Below, one piece after another: positions 7,509 through 13,473 of a DNA stretch of 13,473 nucleotides. A model generated the notes under the pieces. That model worked only from the letters and a program-made list of their open reading frames with translations. It was not told where the DNA came from and did not search any database. The translations under genes were made by a program, and so were the position numbers. The DNA is from Deltaproteobacteria bacterium (GTDB lineage Bacteria > Desulfobacterota > Deferrimicrobia > Deferrimicrobiales > Deferrimicrobiaceae). How positions within the stretch are numbered: the first letter of the stretch is position 1; the number at the start of each line of letters is the position of its first letter. The stretch is taken from positions 969-14,441 of the forward strand of contig PQAK01000176.1 of NCBI GenBank assembly GCA_003105225.1, read 5' to 3'.

Positions 7509-7966
7509 AGCTCCTGGACATCGTGTCGCCCGGGGGGGTCGTGGACGACCTCCGGGCGGGGACGAAGGAAGGCGTCCTGCGCGAGATGTCCGAGGTGGTG
7601 GCGGCCAACGTCCCGTCGCTGTCGGCGCAGGGGCTGACGTCGATCCTCATGGACCGCGAGAGCCTCGGCAGCACGGGGATCGGCGACGGCGTCGCGATCC
7701 CGCACGGGAAGGTCCCCGGGATCGACCGGCTGGTGGCCGTTTTCGGGCGCAGCCGCGAGGGCGTGCAGTTCCACTCCCTCGACGGGAAGCCGGCCCACCT
7801 GTTCTTCCTGGTCGTGGCTCCCGAGCATTCCGCGGGGATGCACCTCAAGGCCCTTGCCCGCATCTCCCGCCTGCTCAAGGATGCGAGGTTCCGCACGGCC
7901 CTCATCGATGCCCGTGACGCGGACGACCTCCGGAGGATCTTCAAGGAGGAGGACGACCGGTCGTAG
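7505..7966 (+). CDS. ptsN: PTS EIIA-Ntr family protein (nitrogen-regulatory phosphocarrier)
   Basis: EIIA-Ntr accepts phosphate from an HPr-type protein and acts as a regulator rather than in sugar uptake; known targets elsewhere include potassium transport and phosphate sensing. The 153-residue protein fits the fructose/mannitol EIIA fold. The active-site motif GIGDGVAIPHGK places the phospho-accepting His at residue 67 (7703-7705), close to His73 of E. coli PtsN, and DRESLGSTG before it and HLKALARISRLL after it are family features. The ATG at 7505 overlaps the hpf stop. The window has no NPr or GAF-containing EI-Ntr, so the HPr and EI at its right end may be the donors; this is inference. 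The clustering with rpoN is the classic Ntr arrangement. Confidence 0.95.
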   Translation: MKLLDIVSPGGVVDDLRAGTKEGVLREMSEVVAANVPSLSAQGLTSILMDRESLGSTGIGDGVAIPHGKVPGIDRLVAVFGRSREGVQFHSLDGKPAHLFFLVVAPEHSAGMHLKALARISRLLKDARFRTALIDARDADDLRRIFKEEDDRS

Positions 7967-7977
7967 GGGGGGTTTCC

Positions 7978-7985
7978 AGGGGAGG
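7978..7985 (+). promoter_or_regulatory. Ribosome binding site of hprK
   Basis: AGGGGAGG, nine bases before GTG 7995. It selects this start over the longer in-frame opening at 7854, which would run 113 bases into ptsN. Confidence 0.7.
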
Positions 7986-7994
7986 CGCAGGGAC

Positions 7995-8933
7995 GTGACG
8001 ATAACGGTCGACCGTTTTCTCCAGACCTGCGCCGCCCCGCTCGGGATTCGTCTCCTTGCGGGTTCCGCCGGCCTGTTGCGCGCGATCACGGACCAGCGGG
8101 TCCAGAAGACCGGCCTGGCGATGACCGGCGAGGTGCGGTCGACCCACGAGGGGCGCGTCCAGGTCCTGGGCGAAACGGAGGTCACCTACTTCGATAGCCA
8201 GGCGGGAGTCCGGCAGGCCGGCATCGCCGATGTGTTCTTCTCCGGCCCGATGGCGTGCGCGGTGGTGGGCGGCTCGCTCCCGGTCCCCGCAGCCTTCCTG
8301 GAAGCCGCCGACCGCCACGGCGTGCCCTTGCTGTCCTCCTCCCTTCCCACCACGGAACTGATCGAAGAGATCCTGCGGCACCTCGGGAGGCTGTTCGCCG
8401 AGACCACCACGATCCACGGCGTCCTGATGGACGTTCTGGGCGTCGGGGTGGTCCTGCTGGGCAGAAGCGGGATCGGAAAGAGCGAGTGCGCGCTCGATCT
8501 CATCCTCCGCGGCCACCGGATCGTCGCCGACGACGTCATCCACCTCGAGAAGCGGGGGCCCGGAACCGTGCTCGGCAGCGGCAGCGAGCTGACCCGCCAC
8601 CACATGGAGATCCGGGGCCTCGGGATCATCAACATCCGGGACCTGTTCGGGCTCTCCGCGATCACCGACGTGAAAAAGGTGGAGGTCGTCATCCAGATCG
8701 AGGAATGGGACCCGGAAAAGGAGTACGACCGGCTGGGCCTTTCGGACGGCCGGACCCTCCTCCTCGGCGTGTCCCTGCCCACGCTCCTGATCCCCGTCTC
8801 CCCGGGACGCAACCTGGCCACCATCGTCGAGGTGGCGGTCCGGAACCATATCCTGAAGACCCAGGGGGTCCATTCCGCGCGGGATCTCGTGGATCGGCAC
8901 GCGCGCCGGACCGGGGAGCCCCCCCCCCGATGA
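7995..8933 (+). CDS. hprK: HPr kinase/phosphorylase
   Basis: HprK phosphorylates HPr on its regulatory Ser using ATP or pyrophosphate and also removes that phosphate. The 312-residue protein is full length, with the N-terminal domain (about 1-130) kept. The alphaproteobacterial forms are shortened. The catalytic core shows His141 in IHGVLMDV, the P-loop GRSGIGKS (156-163, Lys162), IVADDVI just after it, and the family signature EIRGLGIINIRDLFG starting at Glu205. These match the residues known to act in the Lactobacillus and Bacillus enzymes. The GTG start follows ptsN by 28 bases, and the stop overlaps rapZ. A suitable HPr with Ser51 lies in the same gene cluster. In diderm bacteria HprK is thought to tune PTS and regulatory phosphorylation rather than CcpA-type catabolite control. 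The last codons include a run of ten C. Confidence 0.97.
   Translation: MTITVDRFLQTCAAPLGIRLLAGSAGLLRAITDQRVQKTGLAMTGEVRSTHEGRVQVLGETEVTYFDSQAGVRQAGIADVFFSGPMACAVVGGSLPVPAAFLEAADRHGVPLLSSSLPTTELIEEILRHLGRLFAETTTIHGVLMDVLGVGVVLLGRSGIGKSECALDLILRGHRIVADDVIHLEKRGPGTVLGSGSELTRHHMEIRGLGIINIRDLFGLSAITDVKKVEVVIQIEEWDPEKEYDRLGLSDGRTLLLGVSLPTLLIPVSPGRNLATIVEVAVRNHILKTQGVHSARDLVDRHARRTGEPPPR
8919..8928 (+). repeat. Homopolymer of ten C at the hprK/rapZ junction
   Basis: Ten consecutive C encode Pro-Pro-Pro and the first base of Arg at the end of hprK. The run lies between a likely rapZ ribosome binding site (GGGGAG, 8913-8918) and the rapZ ATG (8930). Slippage would alter the hprK stop and the spacing for rapZ. 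It could also be a site of base-count error in the assembly. Confidence 0.9.
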
Positions 8934-9835
8934 CGTCCCCCAGGAACGCCTCCCCGCGCTCCCGCGTCGTGATCCTCACGGGACTCTCGGGTTCCGGAAA
9001 AAGCACGGCGACGAAGGTGTTCGAGGACATCGGGTACTTCTGCGTGGACAACCTCCCCGCCGTCCTGCTGCCGAAGATCATCGACCTGGTGTCGGAGGCC
9101 CGGGGGGAGACCGCGCAGATCGCCCTCGTCGCCGACGTGCGGGGGCGGGAATTCCTGCCCGACTTCACGCGGGTCATCGAGGACCTGCGGCGCCGCGGGC
9201 ACGCCGTCCAGGTGCTGTTCCTCGACGCGGACGACGACGTGCTCCTCCGCAGGTTCAGCGAGACCCGCCGGAAGCACCCGCTGGCGGGCGCCGGGGGGGC
9301 CAAGGAGGCGATCCGGAGGGAACGGAAGGTCCTCTCGCCGCTGCGCGAAATGGCCGACACGGTGCTCAACACCTCGCAGTACACCGTCCACCAGCTGCGC
9401 GATGCCCTCCTGCGCCGCTTCCGCCGGGAGGATGCGGCGGGGCTCCGGGTCAGCATCGTCTCCTTCGGCTACCGGTACGGGATTCCCCTGGAGGCGGACA
9501 TGGTGATCGACGTGCGTTTCCTCCCCAATCCCAATTTCGTCCCTGCGCTGAAAGCCCACACCGGCCTGGACCGCAAGGTCCGCGAGTACGTCCTTTCCGC
9601 GACGACGACGCGCCGGTTCCTCCGGCTTCTGACCGCTACCTTGCATTTCCTCCTTCCCCTCTATACAAAGGAAGGGAAAGCGTATTTCACGCTGGCGATC
9701 GGGTGTACGGGGGGGAGGCACCGCTCGGTGGCCATCGCCGAGGCGCTGGCCGCGGCTCTCGCGCGGAAAGCGGCGCCCGTCGTGGTGCACCGCGACCTCC
9801 ACCGGGACTCGCCCGCCGGCAGGAGCGCGCCATGA
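8930..9835 (+). CDS. rapZ: RNase adapter / nucleotide-binding protein RapZ (YvcJ family)
   Basis: In E. coli RapZ senses glucosamine 6-phosphate and delivers the sRNA GlmZ to RNase E; in most other phyla the role is less certain. The 301-residue protein has the P-loop GLSGSGKST (18-26, Lys24), the family motif GYFCVDNLP, a Walker B-like VLFLDADDDVLLRRF, and the conserved C-terminal blocks SFGYRYGIP, DVRFLPNPNF and IGCTGGRHRSVAIAE. The C-terminal end reads HRDLHRDSPAGRSAP and lacks the Lys-Arg-Lys cluster that E. coli RapZ uses to hold GlmZ. The ATG at 8930 overlaps the hprK stop, and its own stop overlaps the next ATG. Being next to hprK and PTS genes is common for this family. Glucosamine 6-phosphate feeds both peptidoglycan and LPS, which fits the envelope theme, but a link here is inference. 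Confidence 0.96.
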   Translation: MTSPRNASPRSRVVILTGLSGSGKSTATKVFEDIGYFCVDNLPAVLLPKIIDLVSEARGETAQIALVADVRGREFLPDFTRVIEDLRRRGHAVQVLFLDADDDVLLRRFSETRRKHPLAGAGGAKEAIRRERKVLSPLREMADTVLNTSQYTVHQLRDALLRRFRREDAAGLRVSIVSFGYRYGIPLEADMVIDVRFLPNPNFVPALKAHTGLDRKVREYVLSATTTRRFLRLLTATLHFLLPLYTKEGKAYFTLAIGCTGGRHRSVAIAEALAAALARKAAPVVVHRDLHRDSPAGRSAP

Positions 9836-10245
9836 TAGGAATCGTCGTCATCTCGCATGGCCGACTGGCCACGGAGCTGGTTCGCGCCGCCGAGATCATC
9901 GTAGGCAAGGTGGAAAACGCGGTTGCCGTCGACATCGACCCGAAGATGGGGATGGACGAGATCCGCAGGGCGATCGAGGGCGCCATCCGCGCGGTCGACC
10001 GCGGGAAGGGGGCGCTCCTGCTGACCGACATGTTCGGCGGCACTCCCTCCAACATCGGCCTGTCGTTCCTGGGCACGCACCAGGTGGAGGTGGTGACCGG
10101 GGTCAACCTCCCGATGATGGTCAAGATGCCGATGGCGCGCGCGACGATGTCCCTGTCGGACCTGGCGCGGCACCTGCAGGAATACGGCCAGCGCAACATC
10201 ACCATCCCCGGTGATATGCTGAAGAAAAAGGTGGAGAAGAAGTAG
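9832..10245 (+). CDS. PTS mannose/fructose/sorbose family, IIA component
   Basis: This soluble phosphocarrier takes phosphate from HPr and hands it to the IIB protein. The 137-residue protein matches the mannose-type EIIA domain, not the fructose type of PtsN. It begins MIGIVVISHGRLATEL with the phospho-accepting His at residue 9 (His10 in E. coli ManX). LLLTDMFGGTPSN at about 63-75 is the second conserved block, and GVNLPMM the third. It is a free-standing IIA; enteric ManX fuses IIA and IIB. The ATG at 9832 overlaps the rapZ stop as ATGA, though an in-frame ORF extends further left inside rapZ. The end is basic (KKKVEKK). The IIB start follows two bases after its stop. Substrate specificity cannot be read from this gene. 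Confidence 0.95.
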   Translation: MIGIVVISHGRLATELVRAAEIIVGKVENAVAVDIDPKMGMDEIRRAIEGAIRAVDRGKGALLLTDMFGGTPSNIGLSFLGTHQVEVVTGVNLPMMVKMPMARATMSLSDLARHLQEYGQRNITIPGDMLKKKVEKK

Positions 10246-10247
10246 CG

Positions 10248-10724
10248 ATGCCGCTGGTGCTCGTGCGCGTGGACTGCCGCCTGATCCACGGACAGGTGGT
10301 GGAGACCTGGCTGCCCCACACGGGGGCCAACTGCCTCCTGGTGGCGAACGACGACCTCGCGGGCAATACCTGCCTGCGGACGGTCATGGAGCTGGCGGTG
10401 CCGCCCTCGATCCATGTCATGTTCTGCAGGCTGGGCGACGTCGCATCGAGCCTCGCGGAAATCGACCGCGCCGGAGAGAAGGCCATCCTCCTGTGCGCGA
10501 CCTTCGAGGACGCCCTCCGGATCCACCGCACCGGCGTCCGTTTCCCCGCCCTCAACGTCGGCAACCTGCACTACGCCACCGGCAAGGTGGAGATCTCCCC
10601 CTCGGTGTTCTTCTCCCCGGAGGACTTCGACGCGGTCCACTGCTTCTGCCACAGCGGGATCGCCGTGAATGTCCGGGCGACGCCGTTCGATGCGGGGACG
10701 TCCTACGAGCCCGAGCGGAAATAG
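10248..10724 (+). CDS. PTS mannose/fructose/sorbose family, IIB component
   Basis: IIB passes phosphate from IIA to the sugar bound in the IIC/IID membrane complex. The 158-residue protein has the family start LVRVDCRLIHGQVVE with the active His at residue 14, and the blocks LLVANDDLAGN and FPALNVGNLHYATGK that match mannose-type IIB proteins. It is a single-domain protein of normal length. Unusual is the cysteine content: seven Cys (10, 29, 42, 60, 83, 132, 134), including one three residues before Arg-Leu-Ile-His and the cluster HCFCH at 131-135. The gene lies two bases after IIA and two before IIC. A purine-rich GGTGGAGAAG within the end of IIA is its probable ribosome binding site. Confidence 0.95.
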   Translation: MPLVLVRVDCRLIHGQVVETWLPHTGANCLLVANDDLAGNTCLRTVMELAVPPSIHVMFCRLGDVASSLAEIDRAGEKAILLCATFEDALRIHRTGVRFPALNVGNLHYATGKVEISPSVFFSPEDFDAVHCFCHSGIAVNVRATPFDAGTSYEPERK

Positions 10725-10726
10725 GA

Positions 10727-11425
10727 ATGGTCTGGGCGTTCCTCCTGGCGGCGATCCTCGGGGCCATCGCCTATCTTGACCGGACGGCGGCGTTCCAGCT
10801 GATGCTCCACCGCCCCCTCGTGGTCGCAACCGCGATGGGAGCGGTGTTCGGAAACGTCTATGCCGGCGCACAGGTCGGGGCGGTGCTGGAACTCCTCTAC
10901 CTGGCTCGACTGCCGGTGGGGGCCTCCATCCCCCCGGACGACACGGGGGCGGCCATTTTCGCCGGCACCGCAAGCGCATTCGCATCCTCCTCCGTGGGCC
11001 TCGACATGGGAAGCTTCGCCGCTACGCTGCTCCTCTCGGTCCCCTGCGCCGAGCTTGGCAAGACGGTGGACCGGCTGGTCCGGAGGGTCAACGGGAGGAT
11101 ATCCGCCCTGACCCTCGAGGCGGTGGAGCGGGGGGACTCGCAGGCCGTCGATCACGGCCTCCTGGCGGGCGTGACGCTGTTCGCCCTGGCGGGCGCGGTG
11201 CTGACCCTGGTATATGCCGGCGCCGGGATGGCCGCGGGGAAACTGCTCCTGCCCCGTTTCGGCCCGGAGAGCCGGCTGGACTTCGCCGCCCTCCTGCCCG
11301 TCCTCCCCCTGATCGGCGCGGCGTCGGTCTTCTCCTGCAGCCGCACCGAAAGGACGGCTCCCGCGTTTTACCTGACCATGACCGCGGTGTTCGCCGCCAC
11401 CCTGTTCTTCCGGTGGATGGGATGA
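10727..11425 (+). CDS. PTS mannose/fructose/sorbose family, IIC membrane component
   Basis: IIC is one of the two membrane subunits that form the sugar channel. The 232-residue protein is hydrophobic from its first residue: likely membrane segments are near 3-17, 30-62 (two short passes), 73-106, 144-170 and 187-228. The block VGASIPPDDTGAAIFAG (64-80) matches the conserved loop of the family, and the N-terminal AYLDRTAAFQLMLHRPLV and GAVLELLYL also fit. It is somewhat shorter than E. coli ManY (about 266), mostly at the N-terminal side. The ATG at 10727 comes two bases after IIB, with only ATAGGA in front. The ATGA overlap at its end couples it to IID. A complete permease is suggested because IID follows; the sugar is unknown. 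Confidence 0.93.
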   Translation: MVWAFLLAAILGAIAYLDRTAAFQLMLHRPLVVATAMGAVFGNVYAGAQVGAVLELLYLARLPVGASIPPDDTGAAIFAGTASAFASSSVGLDMGSFAATLLLSVPCAELGKTVDRLVRRVNGRISALTLEAVERGDSQAVDHGLLAGVTLFALAGAVLTLVYAGAGMAAGKLLLPRFGPESRLDFAALLPVLPLIGAASVFSCSRTERTAPAFYLTMTAVFAATLFFRWMG

Positions 11426-12189
11426 CGATGAGCGACGGCGTGCCGAAAAAGGTGCGGCGCAGCGTCTGGTGGCGCCAGTTCCTGCTCCAGGGGTGCTGGA
11501 ACTACGAGGGGATGCAGAACGTCGGCTTCGCGTACAGCATCCTGCCCGCGCTCCGCCATCTCTACGGCGGCCGGCCGGAGGAGCTGACGAAGGCCGTCAA
11601 GCGCCACCTGGAATACTTCAACACGCAGCCGTCGATGGGGGGCGTGATCCTGGGGGCGTCGGTGCGGATCGAGGAGCGGATCGCGGCGGGGGATGCGGAT
11701 CCCCGGGCGATCGGCACGTTCAAGGTCGGGCTCATGGGATCGCTGGGGGCGATCGGGGACGCGTTCTTCTGGGGCGCCCTCAAGCCGATGGCCTCGGTGG
11801 CGGGCGCGATCCTGGCCCTCATCCATCCCTTCCTGGGGATCGCCGTGCTGCTCCTGCTGTTCAACGGGTCCCATCTCTCCATCCGGAGCCACGGGTACGC
11901 CGCCGGCCTCGCCGGGGAGGAGAGCGCCGTGCAGTACCTGAAAAGCGCCGGCTTCGCCTCCCGGACGGAGGACCGCAAGATCATCGCCGCGATCCTGGGA
12001 GGGGCCTGGGCGGGGGCGGTGGGAAGCCGGACCGCCTACCTGTTCGGGGGAACGACCGGCTCGGCGGGGTTCTTCCTGGTCTCGGTCCTGACGGTCCACC
12101 TGCTGACGGTGCTGTTCCGGAAGGCGGTGTCGCCGTCGGAGATCCTGCTGTTTCTGCTGATCATCGGGTCGCTGATCCTCTGGCAGTGA
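11422..12189 (+). CDS. PTS mannose/fructose/sorbose family, IID membrane component
   Basis: IID joins IIC in the inner membrane to move and phosphorylate the sugar. The 255-residue protein shows the family blocks in order: WNYEGMQNVGFAYSILPAL (26-44), HLEYFNTQPSMGGVILG (62-78) and FKVGLMGSLGAIGDAFFW (100-117), then hydrophobic C-terminal segments near 122-148, 186-205, 215-232 and 240-254. The start is uncertain within nine bases: GTG 11413, ATG 11422 or ATG 11428. I chose 11422 because it forms the ATGA overlap seen at several other junctions here. It is a little shorter than E. coli ManZ (about 283). The 31 bases after the stop contain no terminator and lead to ptsH, so transcription probably continues. 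Confidence 0.93.
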   Translation: MTMSDGVPKKVRRSVWWRQFLLQGCWNYEGMQNVGFAYSILPALRHLYGGRPEELTKAVKRHLEYFNTQPSMGGVILGASVRIEERIAAGDADPRAIGTFKVGLMGSLGAIGDAFFWGALKPMASVAGAILALIHPFLGIAVLLLLFNGSHLSIRSHGYAAGLAGEESAVQYLKSAGFASRTEDRKIIAAILGGAWAGAVGSRTAYLFGGTTGSAGFFLVSVLTVHLLTVLFRKAVSPSEILLFLLIIGSLILWQ

Positions 12190-12220
12190 GCGATACGGGA
12201 AGGAAGGTCGTCAAGGAACC

Positions 12221-12502
12221 ATGGATGCAGGGCAGCCGCTGGAGCGGGAATTCGAGATCCTGAACCGCCTGGGGCTCCATGCGCGCGCCGCCGCGCAGTT
12301 CGTCCACCTGGCCAACCGGTTCGCCTCGGAAGTCCGTATTTGCAAGGACGACCTCGAGGTCAACGGCAAGAGCATCATGGGGGTGCTCATGCTGGCGGCT
12401 CCCAAGGATTCCCGGATCGTGGTGCGGGCGTCGGGCCCCGACGCGGAGGCCGTTCTGGACGCGATCGGCGACCTGATCGGCCGGAAATTCGGAGAGGAGT
12501 GA
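12221..12502 (+). CDS. ptsH: Phosphocarrier protein HPr
   Basis: HPr carries phosphate from enzyme I to EIIA proteins. The 93-residue protein has the active-site segment NRLGLHARAAAQFV with His20 (canonical His15) and the regulatory segment NGKSIMGV with Ser51 (canonical Ser46); the 31-residue spacing between them is exactly canonical. Both phosphorylation sites are therefore present, which matches the full-length HprK earlier in the cluster. The residue at canonical position 18 is Ala (Ala23) instead of the usual Pro. A short N-terminal extension (about five residues) precedes the normal start of the fold. The ATG at 12221 has AAGGA only three bases away, so its ribosome binding site is imperfect; GGAAGGAAGG at 12198-12207 is another candidate. 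ptsI follows after six bases. Confidence 0.96.
   Translation: MDAGQPLEREFEILNRLGLHARAAAQFVHLANRFASEVRICKDDLEVNGKSIMGVLMLAAPKDSRIVVRASGPDAEAVLDAIGDLIGRKFGEE
12491..12499 (+). promoter_or_regulatory. Ribosome binding site bearing on the ptsI start
   Basis: GGAGAGGAG at the end of ptsH, nine bases before TTG 12509. No comparable site precedes ATG 12533, which favours the TTG start for ptsI. Confidence 0.6.
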
Positions 12503-12508
12503 CCCCGG

Positions 12509-13473
12509 TTGACCGACGGCGCACGTTCGAAAATGAAGGTGCTGCGAGGGATCCCGGCCTCCGCGGGCGTCGCCATCGGCAGGGGGTTTTTCCTGAGCCG
12601 GGCCCTGCCCTCGTCCGTGAAGTCGACGGTCCCCCGGGAGAAAGTCGAGGAGGAGGCGGGGGCGTTCCTGCGGGCGGTGGGACGGTCCAAGGAGCAGATC
12701 CGCGCCATCCGCGACGGCGTGAAGGACCACTCCTCCGAACATTTCCAGATCCTTTCCGTGCACCTGGCGCTCCTCGAAGACTCCATGCTGGTCGACCAGA
12801 CGGTCCGCCTGATCCGGGAAAACCAGTTCACGGCGGACTGGGCGTTCAACAAGGTCCTCCAGAACCTCCTGGAGACGTTCCACCGGATCGAGGACCCGTA
12901 CCTCCGGGAACGGGGGCACGACCTGCGGCAGATCGGCCACCGGGTGCTCGAAAACCTCGCCGGCCGACCCGTCGACTCGATCGCCTCCATCCGGGAGCCG
13001 GTCATCGTGGTCGCCCACGACCTCTCGCCCGCGGACACCGCCCAGATCCTGAAAAGCCCGGTCCTGGGCTTCGTGACGGACGTCGGGAGCAAGACGTCCC
13101 ATACCGCCATCACCGCCCGCTCGCTCGGCATCCCCGCGGTCGTGGGCGTGGCGCGGGTGACCGAAGAGTTCGCGGAATCCGACGAGATCATCATCGATGG
13201 CGAGGAGGGGATCGTCATCCTCCACCCGACCCCGGATGCCGTCCGGGAATACGCCGACCGGCGCAAGGCGTATCTGCTCCGCATCCGCGACCTGGCGAAG
13301 TTCGCCCGGCTCCCCGCCGTCACCCGCGACGGCCGGACCCTGAAGCTCCATGCCAACATCGAGTTCCCGGAGGAGGCGGACGCCGCGGTGCGCAGCGGCG
13401 CGGAGGGGGTGGGGCTGTACCGGACCGAGTTCCTCTTCCTCAACCGGAAGGACCTCCCCTCCGAGGAGGAGCA
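12509..13473 (+). CDS. ptsI: Phosphoenolpyruvate-protein phosphotransferase (PTS enzyme I), 3' end missing
   Basis: Enzyme I takes phosphate from phosphoenolpyruvate and gives it to HPr, starting the relay. The frame is open to the window edge; about 321 of an expected 570-590 codons are present. VLRGIPASAGVAIGRG opens the normal fold, with no GAF domain before it, so this is classical EI, not the EI-Ntr (PtsP) type. The HPr-binding helices follow. The phosphohistidine motif GSKTSHTAITARSLGIPAVVG has the active His at 13100-13102. The PEP-binding barrel begins near 13330 and shows GAEGVGLYRTEFLFLNR before the cut. The start could be TTG 12509 (good ribosome binding site, 8 extra residues) or ATG 12533 (gives active His190, close to His189 of E. 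coli, but no binding site). Confidence 0.96.
   Translation, partial: MTDGARSKMKVLRGIPASAGVAIGRGFFLSRALPSSVKSTVPREKVEEEAGAFLRAVGRSKEQIRAIRDGVKDHSSEHFQILSVHLALLEDSMLVDQTVRLIRENQFTADWAFNKVLQNLLETFHRIEDPYLRERGHDLRQIGHRVLENLAGRPVDSIASIREPVIVVAHDLSPADTAQILKSPVLGFVTDVGSKTSHTAITARSLGIPAVVGVARVTEEFAESDEIIIDGEEGIVILHPTPDAVREYADRRKAYLLRIRDLAKFARLPAVTRDGRTLKLHANIEFPEEADAAVRSGAEGVGLYRTEFLFLNRKDLPSEEE

Noticed and set aside
8319..8331. Sigma-54-like GG...GC pair with TTGCT inside hprK
   Set aside because: The GG and GC are nine bases apart where ten are required, and the -24 side fits the consensus poorly.
9641..9667. Promoter-like TTGCAT and TATACA inside rapZ, ahead of the IIA gene
   Set aside because: Each hexamer matches only three or four of six positions, the spacing is 15, and the bases encode the conserved protein segment before CTGG; too weak to call.
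11413..11421. GTG at 11413 as the IID start
   Set aside because: It adds three residues with no better ribosome binding site; the ATG at 11422 follows the overlap pattern seen at other junctions. The difference has no effect on the function call.
12161..13443. Two overlapping minus-strand open frames of about 400 codons opposite ptsH and ptsI
   Set aside because: Both mirror the codon pattern of clear PTS genes on the + strand and show no motif of their own.

Overview
The window is a single, tightly packed, GC-rich (roughly two-thirds G+C by eye) stretch of 18 genes, all on the + strand, with gaps of at most 42 bases and many 4-base stop/start overlaps. It reads as one long operon or a run of coupled operons. 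The gene content implies a Gram-negative (diderm) bacterium that makes Kdo-containing lipopolysaccharide. The order Kdo genes, lptCAB, rpoN, hpf, ptsN, hprK, rapZ, mannose-type PTS, HPr, EI resembles what I recall from Geobacter-like Desulfuromonadota and other former Deltaproteobacteria. That taxonomic call is an inference from synteny and codon use, not a database match.

Layout: (1) 1-1244, the 3' three quarters of pyrG (CTP synthase). (2) 1241-3608, kdsA, kdsD/kpsF and kdsC, three consecutive steps of Kdo synthesis; CTP from PyrG is the co-substrate for the later activation of Kdo. (3) 3612-5435, lptC, lptA and lptB, parts of the machine that carries LPS to the outer membrane. (4) 5451-7966, rpoN (sigma-54), long-form hpf (ribosome hibernation) and ptsN (EIIA-Ntr). 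(5) 7995-9835, hprK (HPr kinase/phosphorylase) and rapZ. (6) 9832-12189, four separate genes for the IIA, IIB, IIC and IID parts of a mannose-family PTS permease. (7) 12221-13473, ptsH (HPr) and the 5' part of ptsI (enzyme I), cut by the window edge.

Together the last eleven genes form a nearly self-contained phosphorelay: PEP to EI to HPr, then to the mannose-type EII and possibly to EIIA-Ntr. A full-length HprK sits beside an HPr that keeps both the catalytic His and the regulatory Ser. The relay is physically linked to envelope synthesis and to sigma-54.

The most notable non-coding signals are a sigma-70-like promoter (TTAAAA, 17 bases, TATAAT) inside lptB, placed to drive rpoN and the genes after it, and a run of ten C residues between the likely ribosome binding site and start codon of rapZ. 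I saw no tRNA, rRNA, CRISPR array, insertion sequence, prophage gene or convincing terminator, and no gene on the minus strand. No stretch over 300 bases lacks a gene.
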